A stretch of DNA of 64,000 bases. Source: Hyphomicrobiales bacterium (GTDB taxonomy: Bacteria; Pseudomonadota; Alphaproteobacteria; Rhizobiales; Rhizobiaceae). The stretch lies in NCBI GenBank assembly GCA_900473915.1, contig UCNG01000004.1:62001-126000 (forward strand). Reading direction: 5' to 3'. Shown piece by piece: positions 10,174-17,075 of this stretch; positions within the stretch are counted from its first letter, which is position 1, and each line of letters starts with the position of its first letter. The notes under the pieces were generated by a model. The model worked only from the letters and a program-made list of their open reading frames with translations, searched no databases and was not told the origin of the DNA. The translations under genes were made by a program, and so were the position numbers.

Positions 10174-11283
10174 ATGTTTACTATAGCCACTTTCAATGTC
10201 GAAAATCTGATGCGCCGCTTCGATTTTTCCGGCTTTCGCAATGAATTGCATCAGGATCGCACCTTGCAATTGTTCGAAATCAGCGATGAGGCGCAGTATC
10301 GCCTTCTCGAACAGGCACGTGCCATCGCGCATGCCGACGATACGCGACAGATGACGGCCCTTGCTATAGCCGAAACGCGGGCCGACATTCTTTGCCTGCA
10401 GGAGGTGGACAATCTCGCTTCGCTCAATGCGTTCGAGTATGGCTATCTTTTCAAGATGATAGGCCATGGCTTCCGGCATAAATATCTGATCGACGGAAAC
10501 GACAGCCGTGGCATCGATGTTGCCGTTATGATGCGTGACACGACACGGGATGGACAACCCATCGAGGTCGATGAAGTTACAAGCTACGCTTATGTAACCT
10601 ATAATGATTTTGGTCTTTATGAACCTGCCCTTGGCGAGCTGGGCCTTGAACCTCATGACCGCATTTTCAAGCGTGATTGCCTGAATGTGGATATTCGCAT
10701 TGCAGGAAAGCCCATATCGCTTTTTGTGACACATTTGAAATCGATGACGGGTGCCCGCAACGGTTTTGACGGACGGACAGCGTCTTTGCCGGTGCGCCGC
10801 GCGGAAGCGCGAGCGATACGCCGTATCATCGAAGACAAGTTCGGGCCCTCCAATGTTGCTGACCGCCGCTGGTTGATCTGCGGCGATTTTAATGACTATC
10901 GCGAGCGGATCATCATCGGCGGCGATGAATGGAACGGCTATCAGTTCACGCCGACAGTTGAAGAAGAAAGTGCGCTCGATGTGCTTTTAGGCGATGGGTT
11001 TGCGGTCAATCTGGTTGATCGCAGGCCTGTGATGGACCGCTGGACGCTTTATCACACACGCGGGCCACAGGAGCGCCATCTTTGCCAGCTCGACTACATC
11101 ATGGCATCGCCTTCATTGGCGCAGAAGAACGAAAAGGCGGTTCCGAACATTATCCGGCGCGGACAGCCTTGGCGGACGATCTTTCCGCCCGGCCAACAGG
11201 TTGACCGTTATCCGCGAACCGGATGGGATCGCCCGAAAGCAAGCGATCATTGTCCGGTCGCGGTGACGCTGAATATGGTTTGA
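10174..11283 (+). CDS. Endonuclease/exonuclease/phosphatase-family protein
   Basis: Metal-dependent EEP-fold hydrolase of 369 residues. Signature pieces are TIATFNVENLM at the start, ADILCLQEVDN (metal-binding glutamate), WLICGDFNDYRER and the closing SDHCPVAVTL with the catalytic Asp-His. The family spans nucleases, phosphodiesterases and lipid phosphatases, so the substrate is open. No signal peptide is visible when the start at 10174 is used. An upstream in-frame ATG at 10072 would add 34 residues without family similarity and overlap the divergent BA14K start, so it is rejected. The Nudix gene starts 3 bp after its stop, suggesting one operon. Confidence 0.8.
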   Translation: MFTIATFNVENLMRRFDFSGFRNELHQDRTLQLFEISDEAQYRLLEQARAIAHADDTRQMTALAIAETRADILCLQEVDNLASLNAFEYGYLFKMIGHGFRHKYLIDGNDSRGIDVAVMMRDTTRDGQPIEVDEVTSYAYVTYNDFGLYEPALGELGLEPHDRIFKRDCLNVDIRIAGKPISLFVTHLKSMTGARNGFDGRTASLPVRRAEARAIRRIIEDKFGPSNVADRRWLICGDFNDYRERIIIGGDEWNGYQFTPTVEEESALDVLLGDGFAVNLVDRRPVMDRWTLYHTRGPQERHLCQLDYIMASPSLAQKNEKAVPNIIRRGQPWRTIFPPGQQVDRYPRTGWDRPKASDHCPVAVTLNMV

Positions 11284-11286
11284 GCG

Positions 11287-11997
11287 ATGGAACAGGTTCT
11301 GGAAAATACCGTCTACGTCATCGACAGTGCCAATGTCCGGGTTCTGCCCGGTCGTTTGTCGTATGCCGAGCAAAATAGCGAAGCGATTGCACTGAATTGG
11401 TCACGCGAGCGGGCTGCGAAACCAACATTGTTCGATGGCGAGTTCTATCTTGCTCCGCAAGCTGAATTGGCCGGGGGCCTATTTCAAGCCGGTTTTCAGC
11501 GCACCAGCTTCAAGACCCTGATGCACTGGCGGCACGATGCATCGCAGGCGCGACCGTGGCATATTTTTGGTGTCGGTGTGATTGTCTCCAGCGAAGGACA
11601 TTTGATCGCCGGACGTATGAGCGCACAAAACGCGGGAGCGGGAAGGGTCTATTTTCCGGCTGGTTCGGTGGACGATAATGACATTGTCGATGGATATGTC
11701 GATTACGACGCCAACCGGTGGCGCGAAGTGCGGGAGGAAACCGGTCTCGATCTTCGTGATGCCAGAGCAGAGCAGCAAATCAATCTTGTGACCGGCAACC
11801 GTAGCGTAGCTCTTTTCCGCCGTTATTATTTCGATGCGCCGTCAACAGAGCTTGTATCGCAGATTGAACAGCATCTTTCCGCAGAGGCAGAACCGGAATT
11901 GTCGGAGATCATGCCGGTGACGACTGCAGGGGCGATGGGCGAGGCCACGCCGACTTATGTGCGAGCCTTTGCAGACTGGCATTTCAACAATCTCTAA
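11287..11997 (+). CDS. Nudix hydrolase family protein
   Basis: 236 residues with a Nudix-type core: FGVGVIVSSEGHLIAGRMS, then YFPAGSVDDNDIVDG, then the Nudix helix RWREVREETGLDL, which matches REUXEEXGU. The segment between the leading glycine and the REVREETGL helix is longer than the canonical spacing, so this is an atypical member. It probably cleaves a nucleoside diphosphate linked to another group. The ATG follows the EEP gene by 3 bp, so translation is probably coupled. Confidence 0.75.
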   Translation: MEQVLENTVYVIDSANVRVLPGRLSYAEQNSEAIALNWSRERAAKPTLFDGEFYLAPQAELAGGLFQAGFQRTSFKTLMHWRHDASQARPWHIFGVGVIVSSEGHLIAGRMSAQNAGAGRVYFPAGSVDDNDIVDGYVDYDANRWREVREETGLDLRDARAEQQINLVTGNRSVALFRRYYFDAPSTELVSQIEQHLSAEAEPELSEIMPVTTAGAMGEATPTYVRAFADWHFNNL

Positions 11998-12128
11998 AGC
12001 TTGGTCAGACTTGCAGATGACAGCGCTGCGAAATTGGCTATGCTCGCAAATAATGCGAAGCACGAAGCATTGAAGTGACACAATCTTCGCAGTCTGTCTC
12101 ATGAGCATGTTCGAGGGGAGAATGAGGG

Positions 12129-13055
12129 ATGAGTGACGCCGCAGTTTCCGGCAGATTTTACGAGGTTTTCGACGTTTTCGCCGACAAGGCTCTGGCTGGA
12201 AATCCGCTGGCTGTCGTTCATGACAGCGAAGGTCTGAACGATACGAGCATGCAGGCTATCGCACGCGAGTTCAATCTTTCTGAAACGGTGTTCATTTTTC
12301 CGCCGAGCAACCCGGCGCATGAGGCAGCGGTGCGTATCTTCACGCCTGATTATGAGCTTCCCTTTGCCGGGCATCCGACGGTAGGGGCGGCCGTGTCGCT
12401 GGCCCGTCGTCGCGCAACGGGCGATGAAACAGACAGGCTCGTCGCTCTGGAAGAGAAAGTCGGTATTGTTCGCTGCGGTGTCATACTTGGCGAAAATAGT
12501 GCTTTTGCCGAATTCGATCTGCCTCGTTTGCCAGAGCGCCTCGACGTCAAGATCGAAAAGGAGGAAGCGGCGGCGGCGATCGGTCTGGGTACGCATGAGA
12601 TCGGATTTGAGAACCACGTGCCAGCTGTATGGAGCGCAGGCACGCCTTATCTGCTTGTGCCAGTGCATAATCTGATTGCAGCGGCGAAAGTCTCCATTGA
12701 TCCGGTCTATGTCAACGAGAGCCTGCCGCATGTCGATGGCCGATCCTTGCCAATTTATGTCTATTGTCGGGAAACGATCCTGTTCGACAGCAATTTCCAT
12801 GCACGCATGTTTGTAACGGGTGCCAATGTCTATGAAGATCCCGCTACCGGTTCTGCCGCCGCAGCCTTTGCAGGTATGATTCAGAAGAACGACAAGCCCG
12901 TTGATGGCAGCTCTCAGTGGTGGATCGAGCAGGGTATGGAAATGGGGCGACCTTCACGGATTCGTCTTGAACTGGACGTTGCCAAACAGCAGCTCACCGG
13001 CGCCCGGATCGGAGGCACAGCGGTCAAGATCGCGGAAGGACGCATGTTCGTCTGA
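12129..13055 (+). CDS. PhzF-family isomerase/epimerase-like protein
   Basis: 308 residues with the two-fold hot-dog-like architecture of PhzF and diaminopimelate epimerase. Typical motifs are [30 protein letters not shown] (catalytic glutamate region of PhzF), [12 protein letters not shown] and [14 protein letters not shown]. Most family members are housekeeping proteins of unknown substrate; there is no phenazine cluster here, so phenazine synthesis is not implied. A GAGGGGAGAATGAGGG ribosome region precedes the ATG; the ATG at 12122 opens a frame that stops after four codons. Confidence 0.85.
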   Translation: MSDAAVSGRFYEVFDVFADKALAGNPLAVVHDSEGLNDTSMQAIAREFNLSETVFIFPPSNPAHEAAVRIFTPDYELPFAGHPTVGAAVSLARRRATGDETDRLVALEEKVGIVRCGVILGENSAFAEFDLPRLPERLDVKIEKEEAAAAIGLGTHEIGFENHVPAVWSAGTPYLLVPVHNLIAAAKVSIDPVYVNESLPHVDGRSLPIYVYCRETILFDSNFHARMFVTGANVYEDPATGSAAAAFAGMIQKNDKPVDGSSQWWIEQGMEMGRPSRIRLELDVAKQQLTGARIGGTAVKIAEGRMFV

Positions 13056-13150
13056 TAAAATTACCGCCCCTTGCGATTTGACTACGGTCAAGGCTGGAAC
13101 TCCGCCCTATGTTAACCTGTCAGCAGACAAGCGAACGGCGGAGGTGAGCC

Positions 13151-13585
13151 ATGATGATCGGGGAAATGTCGGAATACGATATCCGGAACATGATACAGCA
13201 CACTCAACTGGGGCGGCTGGCTTACGTTCTCGACAATCGTCCGTTTATCGTGCCGCTCAGTTTCCGGTTCAGCGGCGGCTCGCTCTACTCCTTCACAACG
13301 GATGGCCAGAAGACCGAGGCTTTGCGCAAGAACGATGCCGTTTGTATCCTTTTCGATCATATTGAATCCCGGACCAACTGGCGCACCGTGGTGCTGAACG
13401 GTCGATATCGGGAGATCGAACGCGAAGACGAGAAGAACTCGATCGTCGCGCTCATGGCTTCGGAGCCAACCTGGTGGGAACCCGCATACACAAAAACGGT
13501 TGCGAAAGACGGGCACGAACGCAAACTGGCACCCGTCTTTTTTCGCGTTGATATCGAAAGCGCGACAGGGCACCAAACCGGCTGA
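13151..13585 (+). CDS. Pyridoxamine 5'-phosphate oxidase-related FMN-binding protein
   Basis: 144 residues of a split-barrel flavin-binding fold: [61 protein letters not shown]. These match the PNPOx-like / nitroimidazole-resistance (NimA-like) group rather than true PdxH. Function may be flavin- or haem-linked reduction; the substrate is unknown. A GGAGGTGAGCC ribosome site precedes the tandem ATGs at 13151/13154. Convergent with the universal stress gene. Confidence 0.75.
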   Translation: MMIGEMSEYDIRNMIQHTQLGRLAYVLDNRPFIVPLSFRFSGGSLYSFTTDGQKTEALRKNDAVCILFDHIESRTNWRTVVLNGRYREIEREDEKNSIVALMASEPTWWEPAYTKTVAKDGHERKLAPVFFRVDIESATGHQTG

Positions 13586-13623
13586 AATGATAAGCCGACA
13601 TTTCAAGCCGTTTCGATTTTGAA

Positions 13624-14067
13624 TTACTTTACCACCAGAACCGGTGTGTTGCTCCGGGTCAGGACTTCATAGGTCTGGCTGCCTAGCAGCATTCCTTTGA
13701 GGCCGCGGCGTCCATGGGAAGCCATGACGATGAGATCGTTGCGCAATTCTTTGGAGGTCTCGATGATGGATGTCGCCGGGTGCGGGGCGACCACATGCAG
13801 CGTATGAATTTCGAGCTCTGCATCCTTCGCCAATTCGCGTGCGCGGGCGAGGGATTTATCGGCGTATTCGTTCCATTCCTGCTCGAAGCGCTCGATGAAA
13901 GCCGGGCTGTCGGTCCAGCCGCCGGGAAGGCCCGAAACGGAATAGGGGGCGGTAACGGTCAGCACCGTCACCTTCGCGCCGACACTATGCGCCAGTTTAA
14001 ATGCATGGGTGAGACCACGCTCCGCAAACTCCGATCCATCGGTCGTGACGAGAATATTCTTGTACAT
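13624..14067 (-). CDS. Universal stress protein (UspA family)
   Basis: 147-residue single Usp domain: YKNILVTTDGSEFAERGLTHA at the start, LIVMASHGRRGLKGMLLGSQTYEVL near the end, closing with NTPVLVVK. The G-x2-G-x9-(S/T) ATP-binding pattern is met by GRRGLKGMLLGSQT, so it is probably an ATP-binding Usp. Cytoplasmic. A GAGGGC ribosome site lies before the ATG. Such genes are often induced by starvation or low oxygen in alphaproteobacteria; no FNR box is obvious directly upstream of this one. Confidence 0.9.
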   Translation of the reverse strand: MYKNILVTTDGSEFAERGLTHAFKLAHSVGAKVTVLTVTAPYSVSGLPGGWTDSPAFIERFEQEWNEYADKSLARARELAKDAELEIHTLHVVAPHPATSIIETSKELRNDLIVMASHGRRGLKGMLLGSQTYEVLTRSNTPVLVVK

Positions 14068-14161
14068 GCTGCCCTCGCTGCTGGTTTTTCATCTTTAAGC
14101 TAGTGCGTTAAAGCGCCATATCAAACCCTTGCCGGACAGGTTATTTGGATGGAACGATTTC

Positions 14162-15355
14162 ATGCCCCTCGACTGTGACGCATTTCACGCCGCCTGGATA
14201 GCGACGGTTCTCAATCTCGATTGGCCGTCGCGGAGTTCAGCCCGCATTGAGGACGATTCCGAGCGTATAAAGCGTCAGAAACAGGAGTTGGTGCGGCTTT
14301 TCGATGAAGCGTCAGAGCATGGCATCAACGCTGTCATCTTTCAGGTGTCACCGACTGCCGATGCGCTCTATCAGTCATCTTATTTGCCATGGTCTTCCTA
14401 TCTGACTGGAACTCTCGGCAAGAATCCGGGCTTTGATCCGCTGAAATTTGCTATTCAGGAAGCGCATAAGCGCGGCATAGAACTGCATGCATGGCTGAAC
14501 CCCTATCGCGTTTCGATGGATACAAAGCCGTCAACGCGCAAGGAGTTGCGAAATTCGTCGAAGGAGTCGCCAGCCAGTGTTTATAAGACCCACCCTGATT
14601 GGGTTGGCGTATCGGCAGATCGTTATGTTCTCGATCCCGGCATTCCGGCGGTTCGCGAGTGGGTGACGAATGTAACGGCGGAGGTCGTGCAGAAATATGA
14701 TGTCGATGGCATCCAGTTCGATGACTATTTCTACTACGAAACGGCATCGTCGCAACTTGATGACGCCAAATCATATGCGCAGTTTGGCACACGTTTTTCG
14801 AGTAAATACGAATGGCGTCGCTACAACACTCATACGTTGGTGCGGGAAATTTCCGACAAGATAAAGTCTATCAAACCAAACGTTCGTTTTGGCATCAGCC
14901 CGAGCGGTGTTTGGCGCAATGTTGCAGACGATCCGCGTGGTTCTGCGACGAAAGCCGGCAAAACCAATTATGACGGGGACTTTGCCGACACGCGGCGATG
15001 GGTCAAGGAAGGTCTGATCGACTATATCGCGCCTCAGATTTACTGGTCTTTTGGCCGCAAGGAGGTGTCCTACGGGACTATCGCCAAATGGTGGGCAGAG
15101 ACGGTTCGGGGGACAAAGACCGATCTTTATATCGGCCTGGCACTTTATCGGGCCGGTTCGGGGACGACGCTCGAGCCCGGATGGCAGGCTGGCGATGGCG
15201 TGACAGAAATCAAACGTCAGCTTGAACTCAATGATTCCCTGCCGGAAGTGAAAGGGAGCATTCTATTTCGTCAGGGTTTCCTTTCCGATCCCAAAGTCAA
15301 AGGTGTGTCGGACTATCTGAAAAAGACATGGGGCAAGTGTGATCGCCGAAAATGA
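14162..15355 (+). CDS. GH10-like (YngK/DUF187-type) glycosyl hydrolase-like protein
   Basis: About 397 residues with the TIM-barrel pattern of the GHL10/DUF187 family: HAAWIATVLNLDWPS near the N-terminus, HGINAVIFQVSPTADALY, GIELHAWLNPYRV, YVLDPGIPAVREWV, YDVDGIQFDDYFYY and DYIAPQIYWSF. Known members are mostly secreted or lipoprotein glycosidases of unclear substrate. This copy has no signal peptide: the frame is closed upstream at 14096, and only TTG 14129 or ATG 14162 are available. GGAA lies 8 bp before 14162, which I chose. It is therefore predicted cytoplasmic, or exported by another route. Confidence 0.75.
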   Translation: MPLDCDAFHAAWIATVLNLDWPSRSSARIEDDSERIKRQKQELVRLFDEASEHGINAVIFQVSPTADALYQSSYLPWSSYLTGTLGKNPGFDPLKFAIQEAHKRGIELHAWLNPYRVSMDTKPSTRKELRNSSKESPASVYKTHPDWVGVSADRYVLDPGIPAVREWVTNVTAEVVQKYDVDGIQFDDYFYYETASSQLDDAKSYAQFGTRFSSKYEWRRYNTHTLVREISDKIKSIKPNVRFGISPSGVWRNVADDPRGSATKAGKTNYDGDFADTRRWVKEGLIDYIAPQIYWSFGRKEVSYGTIAKWWAETVRGTKTDLYIGLALYRAGSGTTLEPGWQAGDGVTEIKRQLELNDSLPEVKGSILFRQGFLSDPKVKGVSDYLKKTWGKCDRRK

Positions 15356-15395
15356 CGGAAGCAGAGGATAATTATCCGCAGGAATTGCCGCTTGT

Positions 15396-15409
15396 TTGAT
15401 TGAAATCAA
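15396..15409 (+). promoter_or_regulatory. Perfect FNR/FixK-type box (site 1)
   Basis: TTGAT-TGAA-ATCAA matches the FNR/FixK/FnrN consensus TTGAT-N4-ATCAA in every fixed position, with arms extending to TTTGAT/ATCAAA. Its centre (15402.5) is 41.5 bp from a predicted start at about 15444, and TAACCA lies at the -12 to -7 position (15432-15437), the class-II activator geometry. No annotated gene follows; a hairpin-rich segment does. Confidence 0.6.
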
Positions 15410-15443
15410 AGAGCCTCGTTTGAGCGGGTGCTAACCAGCCATC

Positions 15444-15640
15444 GTTGCCGGTTTCCACCAGAGCTGGTGACCCGGGGTGCCGAGGCCCTACTCGAATGGC
15501 ACCCCGGCTATATCAATCTGTCGAGCGCATGAGCGCGATCTTTCTGCAACGTCGCCTGTCGACAGCCAGCGGGTGCTGTCGGCGTTGCTCCCCTCTGTTT
15601 CATCAAACCAGCACCCGCGCCCAATCTAAAAAAATGAGCA
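15444..15640 (+). ncRNA. Candidate oxygen-responsive small RNA or leader
   Basis: The segment after FNR site 1 holds consecutive inverted repeats: CACCA-GAGC-TGGTG (15456-15469); CCGGGGTGCC...GGCACCCCGG (15472-15507, perfect 10-bp stem, 16-nt loop); GCGC-ATGA-GCGC (about 15525-15536); and GCGGGTGCTG...CAGCACCCGC (15569-15618, perfect 10-bp stem). No strong T tract closes it, so the 3' end is uncertain. It also holds two overlapping tiny frames (one ending and one starting in the ATGA at 15529; the latter runs to 15669 and has a CCRRC motif). No known RNA family was recognised. This is inference from structure and promoter only. Confidence 0.35.
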
Positions 15641-15699
15641 TTTTAAATGCGTGTCGCGTTTTATCGTAGTCATATGACACCCTTTAAGTTTTTGTTTTC

Positions 15700-15748
15700 A
15701 TGCATGTCTTGATCCCAAAACCGGTTCCCACTTTTGGGAGACAAGCAT
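15700..15748. repeat. Short palindromic dispersed repeat, half-length copy
   Basis: ATGCATGTCT at one end pairs (one mismatch) with AGACAAGCAT at the other, enclosing TCCCAAAACCGGTTCCCACTTTTGGGA-like sequence. The core CC-AAAACCG-TTC-CACTTTT-GG is shared with the element at 2771-2875. It lies just 8 bp before FNR site 2. Confidence 0.6.
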
Positions 15749-15756
15749 TAGTAGTC

Positions 15757-15770
15757 TTGATCTTGATCAA
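15757..15770 (+). promoter_or_regulatory. Perfect FNR/FixK-type box (site 2) and -10 for the exporter operon
   Basis: TTGAT-CTTG-ATCAA (arms extend to CTTGAT/ATCAAG) matches the FNR/FixK consensus. TAGAAC at 15793-15798 sits exactly where a -10 belongs for a start at about 15805, 41.5 bp from the box centre. This would give an approximately 200-nt leader before the hlyD-like gene. Confidence 0.65.
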
Positions 15771-16007
15771 GGCTGGCAACCGTAACCGTGGTTAGAACAA
15801 GCTCAGCCGGGAGTTTGCGATTCACAATCGCTTCCCCCAATTTCACCGGTTGCTAAATGAAAAGGTAGTTCCATATTTTCCCAGAAGATTCCGGCGGATG
15901 CCGGAGGCGGGGCGGTGGGAACAATGAACCCTTGCAGACAGCGACCGCTCGCCGATGCTTCGTTCGAAGACGGTGTTGTGACGCGACGTTGGTAAAGGGT
16001 GGTTCAT

Positions 16008-17075
16008 ATGGCATTCAACCGCAAGCAATTGATACTGGCTGGAGCGATTATCGTCCTTGCTGCAGGCGGATATTATGCCTGGAAAGCATTTAATGGCGAT
16101 GGATTGCCGGACGATATCGCCAAGGGCAATGGGCGTATAGAGGCGGTTGAAATCGACATTTCGACAAAGAGCCCGGGCCGCATTCGCGAAATTCTCGCGG
16201 ATGAAGGTGATTTTGTGCAGGAAAACGACATTCTTGCACGCATGGATACAGATCAGCTGGAAAGCCAGCGCAAGCAGGCGGAAGCACAGTTGCGCCGGGC
16301 CGAGATCGGTATCGAAACGGCGCGCAGCTTTGTCACGCAGCGCGAGGCCGAGCACACGGCCGCCGAAGCAACTGTGGCACAGCGCGAAGCGCAACTGGAT
16401 GCTGCTCAACGCCGCCTGGTTCGATCTCAGCAGTTGACGCAATCACGCACGGTATCTCAACAGGTTCTCGACGATGACCGCGCGACCGCGCAGGGCGCAG
16501 AAGCGGCTGTCGGCGCAGCCAGAGCGCAGCTTGCCGCCACTGAGGCAGCCATAAGTGCTGCAAAGGCGCAGGTCGTTGATGCCGAGGCATCGGTCGAAGC
16601 CGCCAGGGCGGCAATCGCAAGCATCGAAGCAGATATCAACGACGCCACTTTGAGAGCGCCGAAGCCGGGACGTGTTCAATACCGCGTCGCTCAACCGGGG
16701 GAGGTGCTTTCTGCGGGTGGCAGGGTGCTTAATCTTGTAGACGTGAGCGACGTTTATATGACCTTCTTCCTGCCGACGGCGCAGGCAGGGCGGGTAGCCA
16801 TGGGCGCAGATGCCCGGATCGTTCTCGATGCCGCACCACAATATGTCATTCCCGCAAAGATCAGCTTTGTCGCCGATGTGGCCCAGTTTACGCCGAAGAC
16901 CGTTGAGACGGAGGAAGAGCGCCAGAAGCTGATGTTCCGCGTGAAGGCGAAGATTCCGCAAAAACTTCTCCAAAAATATATACAGCAGGTGAAAACGGGT
17001 TTGCCGGGCATGGCCTATGTCAAGCTTGATCCCGATGCCGATTGGCCGAAGAATCTTGCGGAAACCGTGCAATGA
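16008..17075 (+). CDS. HlyD-family periplasmic adaptor subunit (YhiI-like)
   Basis: Membrane-fusion protein of about 355 residues linking the inner-membrane ABC exporter to the outer envelope. An N-terminal anchor [18 protein letters not shown] (about residues 7-24) is followed by a lipoyl-like half ([20 protein letters not shown]), a long alanine/glutamine-rich coiled-coil hairpin (about residues 85-215), and the second lipoyl/beta-barrel half ([20 protein letters not shown]). AAAGGG lies 8 bp before ATG 16008; an in-frame GTG at 15999 overlaps that site and is rejected. First gene of a three-gene exporter operon downstream of FNR site 2; its stop overlaps the next start (ATGA). Confidence 0.85.
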   Translation: MAFNRKQLILAGAIIVLAAGGYYAWKAFNGDGLPDDIAKGNGRIEAVEIDISTKSPGRIREILADEGDFVQENDILARMDTDQLESQRKQAEAQLRRAEIGIETARSFVTQREAEHTAAEATVAQREAQLDAAQRRLVRSQQLTQSRTVSQQVLDDDRATAQGAEAAVGAARAQLAATEAAISAAKAQVVDAEASVEAARAAIASIEADINDATLRAPKPGRVQYRVAQPGEVLSAGGRVLNLVDVSDVYMTFFLPTAQAGRVAMGADARIVLDAAPQYVIPAKISFVADVAQFTPKTVETEEERQKLMFRVKAKIPQKLLQKYIQQVKTGLPGMAYVKLDPDADWPKNLAETVQ

